Shown piece after piece: positions 1 through 7,630 of a stretch of DNA of 18,375 nt; the first letter of the stretch is position 1, and the number at the start of each line of letters is the position of its first letter. Source of the stretch: JBGSOW01 sp041738875 (GTDB taxonomy: Bacteria; Patescibacteriota; Dojkabacteria; CALFHW01). Under the pieces are notes generated by a model. The model was not told the origin of the DNA, made no database searches, and was given only the letters and a program-made list of their open reading frames with translations. The position numbers and the translations under genes were made by a program. The stretch lies in assembly GCA_041738875.1 (NCBI GenBank), contig JBGSOW010000015.1, positions 1-18,375 of the forward strand, given 5' to 3'.

Positions 1-1140
1 TTCTTCGATTATCCATGCGTTATTAAAGACTCTAACCAAGTAATCTTTTACTTTACAGTATTCGTCGTTCCTATCTCGGCATTCAGGCGAATTAAAGGCC
101 ATTGGAGAGAGATAATACCCTGGTCTTTGATGTTGACCTCTGCCAGAATAACTTGGTCTAGTAATAAGCGCATTTAAACCCGCCAAAGTATCGTCTAATA
201 CTAGTTGGTGGATCTTATAATCCGGATGTGCTGCATAAAAACCTAGAGCAGCAGTGATTTCTTCTATACCCACAGGGGTAAATAGGGCGTTAGTTTGGAA
301 AGATTCGTACAAACCCAACAAACTAGTTGGATTAGCCAACGTATCTGCGGAAGTGACTTTTGCCTGCAACGCATCTAAAACTTGCTGTTGCCTTCTTGCA
401 CGGTCAAAGTCGCTTGTTGCTTGCCTGGATCTTGCATACTTTAATAGTCTATCTGTGTCGATAAATTGGTATCCTTTACGGAAAAATACTGATTCGTAAC
501 CTCCTCCTACTTCTCTCGGATAATACTCTTGTATATTTCTAGGTACATCTATAAATAGGCCCTTTTTGCCATCTTGGTCGTCGCCTACTGCGTTAATTAT
601 GTCTTTGAAAGCGTTATATGATATTAGAGAAAAGTAATGATTGGTAAACCCTGTAATATAGGTTACGTATTTTTTCATAAGTTCCACACCTCCACCTGGA
701 CATTTACCGTCTTCGCCTAGTTTATAAGCATGGTTGATGGATCTAAAGTATTGTCTACTCTGCCCAGCACAAGTTTCTGAAATAGTTACTCCGGTATCTC
801 TTGGAATACTAAGCATAAATACATCTCCCGTATCGTGATTGAGAACGATTTGAATAATTGAATCAATATCACGGTCTCTGCCTCTAAACCTTTCTCCATC
901 GAATGTGTTTTCTCTGTCGTCGATTCCCATGATTAAGATACCAGTATAGTTATCTGTTTTAGCAAGTTCTGGCTGCAAAACGCCGTCTAATATTTGCAAA
1001 CTAGTATTTGTAATGCCACTTAGTGCACTTCCGGAGATAGTGCCTGACGGCGATTTTGCTAAAACAAAATACATATTGGCAAAAACGATTGCAATGATAT
1101 AAACTACGAAGAATATTTTTAGTGCAGAAATCTTTTTCAA
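1..1140 (-). CDS. LytR-CpsA-Psr (LCP) family wall-polymer transferase, 3' end cut by window edge
   Basis: I translated this from the minus strand: 380 codons are open from the TTG at 1140 to the left edge, with no stop seen. An in-frame TGA lies five codons upstream, so TTG is the natural start; the next ATG would delete the membrane anchor. Residues 5-21 form one hydrophobic segment, so the rest should be extracytoplasmic. LCP landmarks in order are IMGIDDR (70-76), the RDRDIDS region (88-94), LSIPRDT (110-116), and YARSRQ with the following D/R-rich stretch DFDRARRQQQ (235-253). LCP proteins transfer undecaprenyl-linked glycopolymers to peptidoglycan; the exact substrate here is unknown. 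Four cysteines (about C124, C147, C354, C362) lie outside the membrane and could form two disulfides. It is divergent from sufC across 38 bases. Family assignment is firm. Confidence 0.9.
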   Translation of the reverse strand, partial: MKKISALKIFFVVYIIAIVFANMYFVLAKSPSGTISGSALSGITNTSLQILDGVLQPELAKTDNYTGILIMGIDDRENTFDGERFRGRDRDIDSIIQIVLNHDTGDVFMLSIPRDTGVTISETCAGQSRQYFRSINHAYKLGEDGKCPGGGVELMKKYVTYITGFTNHYFSLISYNAFKDIINAVGDDQDGKKGLFIDVPRNIQEYYPREVGGGYESVFFRKGYQFIDTDRLLKYARSRQATSDFDRARRQQQVLDALQAKVTSADTLANPTSLLGLYESFQTNALFTPVGIEEITAALGFYAAHPDYKIHQLVLDDTLAGLNALITRPSYSGRGQHQRPGYYLSPMAFNSPECRDRNDEYCKVKDYLVRVFNNAWIIEE

Positions 1141-1167
1141 ATTAGTATTTAATCAAACTAACTAATG

Positions 1168-1173
1168 TATAAT
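1168..1173 (+). promoter_or_regulatory. -10 element TATAAT of the sufC operon, implying a leaderless mRNA
   Basis: A perfect TATAAT ends five bases before the sufC ATG at 1179. Transcription normally starts 6-8 bases after the -10, which puts the first transcribed base at or next to the start codon. There is no Shine-Dalgarno sequence and no room for one. No convincing -35 is visible. The 38-base gap also has to serve the divergent LCP gene, for which I see only a weak TAAATA hexamer. Confidence 0.65.
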
Positions 1174-1178
1174 TTAAC

Positions 1179-1928
1179 ATGAGTTTCAAAATCAATAAAC
1201 TATCAGCAAAAATTAATGCCACCCATCAAGAGATACTAAATGATATTAGTCTAACTGTAAAGCCTGGGGAAGTTCACGTACTTATGGGGCCAAATGGCTC
1301 GGGTAAATCTTCTCTTGCCAAGATTCTTATGGGGCATCCGGATTATGAGATTACATCAAAACATGAAAATGTTGTCACTTTGAATAACGTTGACATCACT
1401 TCGCTTGAAGTTGATCAGCGCGCGCTAAAGGGGCTATTTCTTGCAAACCAGTATCCAATGGAAATTCCTGGGGTTAATCTTGCAAATTTCATGCGCGTTT
1501 CTTACAATACAATTCACAGTGAGAATCCTTTGTCTGTCAGGAATTTCCGCAAGATCCTAAGAGAAAAGCTAGATATACTGGGTCTGCCAGAATCGTTTTT
1601 AGAGCGCAATCTAAACGAAGGATTTTCAGGTGGCGAGAAAAAAAAGTGCGAGATACTGCAATTACTTATTCTCGAACCAAAGTACGCGATTTTGGATGAA
1701 ACAGATTCAGGGCTTGATGTCGATGCGATTCGAATTGTATTTACTGCATTAGCTGAAATTATTAAACAAAAAAAGCAGGGGTTTTTATTAATTACTCATT
1801 ATCATAGACTATTTGATTATATAACTCCTGATTATGTTCATATTTTGAAGAATGGAAAGATTTCTGAAAGTGGAGGTATGGAAATTGCTGAAAGAATTCT
1901 AAAGTCTGGATATGAAAGTAAGGAGTAG
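1179..1928 (+). CDS. sufC: SufC, ATPase of the SUF iron-sulfur cluster assembly complex
   Basis: This is a full-length ABC-type ATPase of 249 aa, the usual SufC size. Visible motifs are Walker A GPNGSGKS (37-44), Q-loop Q91, signature FSGGEKKK (149-156), Walker B ILDE with catalytic E174, D-loop SGLD (177-180) and H-loop H207. The KKK after the signature and the ETDSGLD stretch are typical of SufC rather than of transport ATPases. SufC binds SufB (and SufD where present) in the cytosol and drives the conformational change that exposes the cluster-building site. sufB lies in the same operon, one gene downstream. The stop is followed without a gap by the next ATG, so translation is probably coupled. 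No sufD, sufS or sufU is in the window. Confidence 0.97.
   Translation: MSFKINKLSAKINATHQEILNDISLTVKPGEVHVLMGPNGSGKSSLAKILMGHPDYEITSKHENVVTLNNVDITSLEVDQRALKGLFLANQYPMEIPGVNLANFMRVSYNTIHSENPLSVRNFRKILREKLDILGLPESFLERNLNEGFSGGEKKKCEILQLLILEPKYAILDETDSGLDVDAIRIVFTALAEIIKQKKQGFLLITHYHRLFDYITPDYVHILKNGKISESGGMEIAERILKSGYESKE
1921..1925 (+). promoter_or_regulatory. Shine-Dalgarno-like AGGAG inside the end of sufC
   Basis: AAGGAG at 1920-1925 is made by the last two sense codons of sufC and lies three bases before the ATG at 1929. It is the only clear Shine-Dalgarno match I see before any start in the window. The spacing is shorter than usual, and lysine/glutamate codons alone could produce it, so it may be fortuitous. 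Confidence 0.4.
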
Positions 1929-2888
1929 ATGAAAACAAACACGGAAGAATATTCGCATAGTTCTAGAATCAAATGGGGTTTCACTTTCAGTGGCAAATAT
2001 TGTAGAGAATTGGGTTTGGAAGAGGAGGAAGTGTTCGTGGACGCAATTAATTCGGGCCAGTTTGAGGTTGTTAGGTTGTGTGCTTATTGGGATGAGCCGG
2101 TTTCGAGGCTTAAATGGCAGGTAGATAATTCACTTAAAGCAGGACTTGAGGTCGTAATCGCAGGTGGACAGAAAGTGCCAAGATGGCCCGAATATCATAT
2201 TCCGCAGGGCGTAACAGATTTGCCGGCAAATGAATTCAATAAAAAATTATATGATTATTGGCGGGAATTAATTGAAGAATTCTCAGGTCAAGTAAGCAGA
2301 TGGCAGGTGGAAAACGAACCATTTGACGAGTTTGGTATATATGAGAAAAGGATTACGCTTGATGGTTACAAATCTGAAGTTAGAAATGTAAAAAATTTGC
2401 TGGGTAAAAAAGGGAAGAACCATCAAATCATAGGTACTGCAAGCAGCGAAAATTTGGTCTCGCAAAAGTTTTTGCAAGAGATGGGTGGAGACGTGATTGA
2501 TATGATTGGTTTAAACCTATACACACACGTTCCACGTGCGGTTAAAAAGTTGGAGCAAAGGGTTTTAAACAGATTTATCGGAGATTATAGAAAAATAAAT
2601 CACGATGTTATTAGATTAAAAGAGAAATTTAATCGCGCTAGTAACAATTACTTACTCGCAGAACTGCAGGCAGAGCCATGGGGCATAAATGAAAGCGATA
2701 AATTAAATTCAAATGCACGAAAATCGATGAATTCTGAAATTTTATTGGGAAATCTCAAACTTGCACAAAGCCTAGGCGCGGAAGAAATTTGGATCTGGGG
2801 TGTAGAATGGTGGCACGCATGGCAAAAGTTATATGGCGAGGATTATACTGAAATCTTTAATAAATTTAGACTTGGGCTTACAGACTAA
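1929..2888 (+). CDS. Clan GH-A TIM-barrel glycoside hydrolase, cytoplasmic, inside the suf operon
   Basis: A 319-aa protein with no signal peptide or membrane segment. The WQVENEP stretch (125-131) matches the clan GH-A pattern in which an Asn-Glu pair ends beta-strand 4; E130 would be the acid/base. A second strand ending in LLAELQAEPW (242-251) offers E245 (or E249) as the nucleophile. The IWIWGVEWWHAW region (287-298) fits the aromatic end of strand 8. GH-A enzymes are retaining beta-glycosidases or mannanases; substrate and family number cannot be read from the sequence. It starts directly after the sufC stop and its TAA overlaps the sufB ATG by one base, so it is translated as part of the operon. 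Nothing resembles SufD. The fold call is good; the biological role in this operon is unknown. Confidence 0.75.
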   Translation: MKTNTEEYSHSSRIKWGFTFSGKYCRELGLEEEEVFVDAINSGQFEVVRLCAYWDEPVSRLKWQVDNSLKAGLEVVIAGGQKVPRWPEYHIPQGVTDLPANEFNKKLYDYWRELIEEFSGQVSRWQVENEPFDEFGIYEKRITLDGYKSEVRNVKNLLGKKGKNHQIIGTASSENLVSQKFLQEMGGDVIDMIGLNLYTHVPRAVKKLEQRVLNRFIGDYRKINHDVIRLKEKFNRASNNYLLAELQAEPWGINESDKLNSNARKSMNSEILLGNLKLAQSLGAEEIWIWGVEWWHAWQKLYGEDYTEIFNKFRLGLTD

Positions 2889-4345
2889 TGCAGAACTTAC
2901 AGCAAAGAAAAACAAATGCAGGGGACATAGTTTCTGAGGAGGCAGATCTTGCAAGAAATATAAACTCGGATTACAAAGAGAGGTATGGGTTTAGTGATAG
3001 CGTTATAAATTCAATCGATTTTGGACCAGGTTTAGATGAAGATAAAATCCGTAGATTATCTACTGCCAAAAATGAACCAGAGTGGATGTTACAGCGGAGG
3101 TTACAAGCATATAAGCATTTTCTTTCAAGGGAAATGCCAACATGGGGAGCTGACTTATCTGGAATTGATTTCGATAAAATCCATTATTTTGTGAGAGCGA
3201 GTGATAAACAGGGTAGGGATTGGGATGATGTCCCTGAGAAAATTAAAGATACTTTTACAAAACTTGGAATACCACAGGCTGAAAGGAAGTTTTTGGCAGG
3301 CGTTGCATCGCAATACGAATCAGAAGTTATCTATCATAAATTAAAAGAGAAGTGGGAGAAACTGGGTGTCATTTTTGCAGACACAGATACAGCATTGCAG
3401 CAGTATCCAGAAATATTTAAAGAGCATTTCGGAAAAATTATCCCATTTTCAGACAATAAATTCGCAGCCCTTAATACAGCAGTTTGGTCGGGAGGTTCAT
3501 TTATCTATGTGCCAAAAGGGGTTAAAGTTACTGTGCCATTGCAAGCGTATTTCCGTATAAATACACAAAATATGGGACAATTCGAAAGAACTTTGATCGT
3601 GGTCGATGAAGGTGCAGACGTGCACTATGTCGAGGGCTGTAGCGCTCCGATGTATAGCGAGTCATCACTTCATAGTGCGGTTGTCGAAATCGTTGTGAAA
3701 AAGGGCGCGAGATGCAGATATACAACTATCCAAAACTGGTCAGACAATGTCTACAATCTTGTCACAAAAAGAGCCTTGGCTTATGGGGATTCGGTGATGG
3801 AGTGGATTGACTGCAACCTTGGCTCAAAAGTGACGATGAAATATCCTGCTGTTTATTTGATGGAGCCAGGTGCTCATGGTGAAGTATTGTCGATTGCATT
3901 TGCAGGCGCAAACCAAAATCAAGATGCGGGAGCAAAAATGTTGCACCTGGCTCCACGTACCTCGAGTCTGATTATGTCAAAATCTATTTGTTTAAACGGC
4001 GGTAGATCAACCTATAGAGGTATGGTGAAAATTCCAAAGGGATCGAAATATTCGAAGTCAAATGTAATCTGCGATGCTTTAATTCTAGATTCGCTTTCTA
4101 GAACTGATACATACCCAACTAACGACATCTCAGAACAACAGGTCAAGCTAGGCCATGAAGCAAGTGTATCGCGCGTAAATGAAGAGCAACTTTTTTACCT
4201 GATGTCGCGTGGGTTAAGTGAGGAGCAAGCTTCAGCGATGCTAGTTTCAGGCTTTATCGAACCAGTACTAAAAGAGTTACCTCTAGAATATGCAGTGGAA
4301 ATGAACGCACTTATCCAAATGAGTATGGCTGGAAGTGTAGGCTAG
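2888..4345 (+). CDS. sufB: SufB, scaffold of the SUF iron-sulfur cluster assembly complex
   Basis: At 485 aa this is the normal size for SufB, with the N-terminal helical region, the beta-helix core and the C-terminal helices. Alignment by eye to E. coli SufB places the key residues: VEGCSAP with C251 (E. coli C254, the sulfur acceptor), the ICDAL cysteine C395 (E. coli C405) and the HEA glutamate E424 (E. coli E434). QNW and NLVTKR are also conserved. The start overlaps the previous stop (TAATG) and has no Shine-Dalgarno, which suggests re-initiation after the upstream gene. With no SufD beside it, a SufB2-SufC2 complex is the simple inference, though sufD could lie elsewhere. SufB would receive sulfur from a cysteine desulfurase that is not encoded here. 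Confidence 0.97.
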   Translation: MQNLQQRKTNAGDIVSEEADLARNINSDYKERYGFSDSVINSIDFGPGLDEDKIRRLSTAKNEPEWMLQRRLQAYKHFLSREMPTWGADLSGIDFDKIHYFVRASDKQGRDWDDVPEKIKDTFTKLGIPQAERKFLAGVASQYESEVIYHKLKEKWEKLGVIFADTDTALQQYPEIFKEHFGKIIPFSDNKFAALNTAVWSGGSFIYVPKGVKVTVPLQAYFRINTQNMGQFERTLIVVDEGADVHYVEGCSAPMYSESSLHSAVVEIVVKKGARCRYTTIQNWSDNVYNLVTKRALAYGDSVMEWIDCNLGSKVTMKYPAVYLMEPGAHGEVLSIAFAGANQNQDAGAKMLHLAPRTSSLIMSKSICLNGGRSTYRGMVKIPKGSKYSKSNVICDALILDSLSRTDTYPTNDISEQQVKLGHEASVSRVNEEQLFYLMSRGLSEEQASAMLVSGFIEPVLKELPLEYAVEMNALIQMSMAGSVG

Positions 4346-4384
4346 ATCTTTCTCTAACTAGATAATCAATTAACTCTGTATTCT

Positions 4385-5755
4385 CTAGGAATAAAAAATC
4401 GTTCGCAAAAAATCAATCACAACGAACGAATACACAACAATCGAAACAGCAATTAGTATTCTAAGTGTATCTAGTAAATCAATCCAAGCATCTTTTGGCA
4501 TAATTCTGCTAAACGGTTTTCCTGCGAATAATGTCTTAAGAAAATCCCCAGCTGCGTTTACCTTCTTATCATTTTTGTCAGCCAATTTAGCTGTACTGAA
4601 AATAAGTAAAAATATACCGAATATAACTACAGGGATATTCACAGAGAAAAAGAAAAGGCTTACGATATATAGAATTACAAGGAAAAATAAAGATTGTAAC
4701 TGACTTTTATGAGCTGCTTCGGCCATTCTTTTGAGTATAATTACTAGCCAAAGAACAGTGAAGATTAATGTCGCGATAACTCCCAATAAACCAAAACGAT
4801 TAAAAAGTTGAAGCGCTGTAACGGTAGAGCCTGTAATCCCTCTTCCAAAGAAGATTTGTTGCAAGTCGGTAGGTACAACGAAGTTACCTGTGGTTGTGGA
4901 AGCTGCTACGAGACCGGTATTTATTGCAACTGTTGCAAAAATTATCAAACCCAACATTACGGCAAGGGTAATAATTTTATTTCTGCGGCTAATATTGGAT
5001 AAAAATAGAACTTTCACCACTTCTATTCTTTGTGCCAAAACAAATAAGAGAATTACTGCGCTTGCAAAGATAACAACAAAATTAATACTAAATGGAATTA
5101 ATGTAGCTAGAACTAACCCTGGAAGAGCGAATAACAACATCACTCTAGCAAATCCACTGCTTTTCCTGAATAAAATAATCGCCCAAATAGTTGTGAAAAA
5201 GTAGATTAGGTTACTTCCTGGGAGGTTGATTTTATTTATTGTGAGAAGCGAATCCAAAATATATACATAGCTAGACAAAGAAATTAAAGCGAAAAATAAT
5301 CTATACACAGTTTTAAAGATACCTAGACTTTTGATTTTGACAGCCACTGCGTAGCTTGTGATTAGACTAAGTAGTAACGTACCAATATCCCATATCTGCC
5401 TTGTTTCCAGGGCAAGTGCACCATTAATCTGGCCTTGGACGATGTTCGCAACAAGAAAAGTTGTAACTAAACTTAGAAACATAAGATCAAAACTCACCTG
5501 CGGCAACGCTCTAAAACCTTCGAAAAGTATGCGCACCAATCTAAACGATACAAGGAACACAACTGCGCTAATCCAATTAGCAGAAGATGCATTTGTATAG
5601 AAAACAAGATTCAGAAATATTGAAATTATTGCAAACCATTCTAATAGACTAATGATTGCAATTGCAGGGTTTGTGGTGAAATTAGTTTTGTATTTGGAGA
5701 TACTTTCTTGGATGCTTCTTGCTGGTATAGATAATTTTACGGTCGTTTTTGTCAT
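4385..5755 (-). CDS. Polytopic membrane protein, possibly O-antigen ligase / polymerase-like
   Basis: A 456-aa protein with about 11-13 hydrophobic helices and short loops. A soluble N-terminal tail of about 30 residues precedes the first helix. After a non-helical stretch near residues 290-320 comes FFGRGI, then FNRFGLLGVI leading into a helix. That order resembles the C-terminal part of Wzy_C/WaaL-type proteins, where a 'GxG' turn precedes a 'GLLG' helix. The similarity is weak and I would not name a function from it. If correct, it would polymerise or ligate lipid-linked glycans on the outer face of the membrane, which would fit the LCP protein at the left edge. It is convergent with sufB (39 bases between stops) and divergent from folD. 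Confidence 0.5.
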   Translation of the reverse strand: MTKTTVKLSIPARSIQESISKYKTNFTTNPAIAIISLLEWFAIISIFLNLVFYTNASSANWISAVVFLVSFRLVRILFEGFRALPQVSFDLMFLSLVTTFLVANIVQGQINGALALETRQIWDIGTLLLSLITSYAVAVKIKSLGIFKTVYRLFFALISLSSYVYILDSLLTINKINLPGSNLIYFFTTIWAIILFRKSSGFARVMLLFALPGLVLATLIPFSINFVVIFASAVILLFVLAQRIEVVKVLFLSNISRRNKIITLAVMLGLIIFATVAINTGLVAASTTTGNFVVPTDLQQIFFGRGITGSTVTALQLFNRFGLLGVIATLIFTVLWLVIILKRMAEAAHKSQLQSLFFLVILYIVSLFFFSVNIPVVIFGIFLLIFSTAKLADKNDKKVNAAGDFLKTLFAGKPFSRIMPKDAWIDLLDTLRILIAVSIVVYSFVVIDFLRTIFYS

Positions 5756-5762
5756 AAGTGTT

Positions 5763-5768
5763 AATTTA
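5763..5768 (-). promoter_or_regulatory. Candidate -10 (TAAATT, read on the minus strand) for the membrane protein gene
   Basis: On the minus strand TAAATT ends seven bases before the ATG at 5755. It keeps the essential T1, A2 and T6 of the -10 consensus (4 of 6 matches). The position predicts a transcript starting at or next to the ATG. No -35 is evident, and the divergent folD -10 lies 13 bases further along. Confidence 0.35.
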
Positions 5769-5781
5769 GAGATAATTCAAC

Positions 5782-5787
5782 TATAAT
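5782..5787 (+). promoter_or_regulatory. -10 element TATAAT of folD, implying a leaderless mRNA
   Basis: A perfect TATAAT ends seven bases before the folD ATG at 5795, so the predicted first transcribed base is at the start codon. There is no Shine-Dalgarno. The 39-base gap also holds the divergent start of the membrane protein gene. Confidence 0.65.
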
Positions 5788-5794
5788 CTAGCAT

Positions 5795-6841
5795 ATGAGT
5801 AGCGCACAATCCAAGACAATTAACATTATTCCTGGGAAAGCTTTCTCTGTTCAAAAACTGAAAGCACTTAGTGAGAGAATAAAAAAAGCAAATAAGCACC
5901 CTAGACTCTGCATAATTCAAATTGGTGGTGACCCATCAAGTACGCTTTATGTTAACAATAAAGTCTTGGCAGCAAAGGAGATTGGGATTAATGCGGAGGC
6001 ATACAGATTTGCCGAATTTGACAGTGAAGCGTCACAACAAGAAGTTTTGGATCTGATAAATAAATTAAATGAGGATAATTCAGTTCACGGAATTATGGTG
6101 CAAGCTCCAATTCCAGGTTTGACAACTTCTCAGGCGCAAGTGATTTTTAATACTATTAATGTAAACAAAGATGTAGACGGACTTTCTGCAAGTGGTTTGG
6201 GTAGATTATGGCAATTAAAGAGTGCTCTTGATCTGAATAGCTTACCAACCGATGAAAAGTTACTAGTTGCTGCAACCCCAAAAGCAGTTTTAGATTGCCT
6301 CGCAATGCTTGAGGCGCAGTTTTTTGGTAGTTCTGAAGACGTTGCAGTAGAAGTTCTTGGCAATACAAATAACCAACAAAGTAGCGGAATACAGATCAAT
6401 ACAAACTTATCATTATTAAATGGTAAAAGAGTTTTGATTATCAATAGGTCAAATATTGTGGGAAAACCTCTGGCTGCTCTAGCACTTATGCATAACGCAA
6501 CAGTGACTATCGCTCATTCCAGAACCGATGATTTGAAAACCCTGATAGCAGAGCACGATATAATTTTCACTGGTACCGGAGTTGATGGAATGTGGAAGCT
6601 AAGTGATTTTAAACAAGGGCAAATTGTTATAGATATTGGGATTAATAGTACTCCAGGTGAAAAGGTTAGAGGGGATATAGATCTGGGTGAGATAGATGAG
6701 TATGAGAAATATAGTCTAGGTTCAACTGGTAACTTTGATATAAGTGACGCACTTCACATAGCTGCAGTTCCAGGTGGAGTAGGGCCTTTGACGATTGCAA
6801 ATTTGCTAGAAAATACAGTTCTTGCTGCAGGAATTATCTAA
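5795..6841 (+). CDS. folD: FolD, methylenetetrahydrofolate dehydrogenase / cyclohydrolase, with an insertion
   Basis: FolD interconverts 5,10-methylene-, methenyl- and 10-formyl-tetrahydrofolate in the cytosol. Catalytic landmarks are present: YVNNK (Y52, K56), VQAPIP (Q103), KDVDG (D128), the NADP-site loop NRSNIVGKP (217-225) and VPGGVGPLT (325-333). At 348 aa it is about 60 longer than the usual 280-290. Most of the excess lies between the first domain and the Rossmann domain: about 37 residues at 172-208, rich in Q/N/S. A smaller excess sits before the VPGGVGP motif. The usual PCTP motif reads AATP here (159-162), and GRS reads NRS. The lyase and dehydrogenase residues are intact, so I expect activity. 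Its stop codon overlaps the convergent DUF2085 gene by eight bases. Confidence 0.93.
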   Translation: MSSAQSKTINIIPGKAFSVQKLKALSERIKKANKHPRLCIIQIGGDPSSTLYVNNKVLAAKEIGINAEAYRFAEFDSEASQQEVLDLINKLNEDNSVHGIMVQAPIPGLTTSQAQVIFNTINVNKDVDGLSASGLGRLWQLKSALDLNSLPTDEKLLVAATPKAVLDCLAMLEAQFFGSSEDVAVEVLGNTNNQQSSGIQINTNLSLLNGKRVLIINRSNIVGKPLAALALMHNATVTIAHSRTDDLKTLIAEHDIIFTGTGVDGMWKLSDFKQGQIVIDIGINSTPGEKVRGDIDLGEIDEYEKYSLGSTGNFDISDALHIAAVPGGVGPLTIANLLENTVLAAGII

Positions 6842-7595
6842 AGAAACAGTCTAAAGCAAGCGGATTTGAGGTGTCGTTTGCTGAAAGTGTAGTTGGACAA
6901 ACCCCATTTTCTCTCCTCGTAAGCGAACCTTCCAAATAATCCATTTCAAATCTATGTCCCGAATCCAGGAAGTCAGTTGGCCGGTAGTCAGTTGCAGTTG
7001 CTCCCCAGACAAATATTATTGCAATATGCACAAGCATGTAGAGAACTACGCTTATGAAAAAAACTTTAGCATTGGAAAGAGATTTTTTTATTTGCGGTTT
7101 AATCTTGTTTCCGATGTCATCTACTGTGATTTCCATATTCACCAGTTGTGGCATTAGGAATAATCCCAATCCCGCACCAAAAATTGACCCAGTTAGTGCG
7201 CGCATAAAGTTCGTAGATACGTACAAGAAGTTATTGCTTGCTCCTAGTACACTCGCTATTCCCTGAATCCCACCATCCAAAAGTATAGGCACAACAAAAG
7301 GAATAACTTGATACCATTTCAATCCTTTCACGCGATAAATTTTAACCAATATCGCCACAAAAAGAACTGCACCCCATATAGCCATATCGCGCGCGCACCA
7401 AGCGCACTGATGTTCACCAATATGTAGAGATCGCCAATGGATCTGGTGACAACTAAAGGAATAAATGAAGTAAATAATTTTTGCAGGAACTATAAGACCC
7501 ATATTCATAAGAATAGGAGCAAGGATAGGCAGTAAATTTAAACTAACCAAAAAGATCAGAAAAATATTACTCGGCTTCAGGATTTTTTGCAGCAT
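6834..7595 (-). CDS. DUF2085 family membrane protein
   Basis: A 253-aa membrane protein. Two hydrophobic helices come first, followed by SFSCHQIHWRS (46-56) and CAWC (64-67). This CHQ-x3-RS ... CxxC arrangement is the hallmark of the DUF2085 family, whose function is not established; the His/Cys cluster suggests metal or redox chemistry near the membrane face. Further helices lie at about 70-87, 95-115, 125-150 and 180-200, then a polar tail of about 50 residues. It is the last gene of the gat-recJ run, 35 bases after recJ. A TATAAT on the minus strand (around 7609-7614) lies 11 bases before its ATG and may add an internal promoter. It ends inside the 3' end of folD. Confidence 0.8.
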   Translation of the reverse strand: MLQKILKPSNIFLIFLVSLNLLPILAPILMNMGLIVPAKIIYFIYSFSCHQIHWRSLHIGEHQCAWCARDMAIWGAVLFVAILVKIYRVKGLKWYQVIPFVVPILLDGGIQGIASVLGASNNFLYVSTNFMRALTGSIFGAGLGLFLMPQLVNMEITVDDIGNKIKPQIKKSLSNAKVFFISVVLYMLVHIAIIFVWGATATDYRPTDFLDSGHRFEMDYLEGSLTRRENGVCPTTLSANDTSNPLALDCFFR

Positions 7596-7630
7596 TTTTC
7601 AGTTTAATTATAAATCTAGATATCACAAAG

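Noticed and set aside
254..499. A plus-strand frame of 81 codons near the left edge
   Set aside because: The minus strand here encodes the conserved YARSRQ/DFDRARRQQQ part of the LCP protein, so this frame is its shadow.
1929..2888. The gene between sufC and sufB as a divergent SufD
   Set aside because: It shows a TIM-barrel glycosidase pattern with NEP and a second glutamate, and none of the SufB/SufD beta-helix motifs.
4341..4365. Repeated CTAGAT just after sufB as a hairpin or operator
   Set aside because: The two copies are direct, not inverted, only six bases long, and CTAG-containing words are frequent throughout this window.
4890..5204. A 104-codon plus-strand frame inside the 4385-5755 membrane protein gene
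   Set aside because: It is the reverse complement of hydrophobic helix codons and has no promoter, ribosome site or recognisable domain.
6130..6444. A 104-codon minus-strand frame inside folD
   Set aside because: It lies opposite conserved folD coding sequence with no motif or start signal of its own; a shadow frame.
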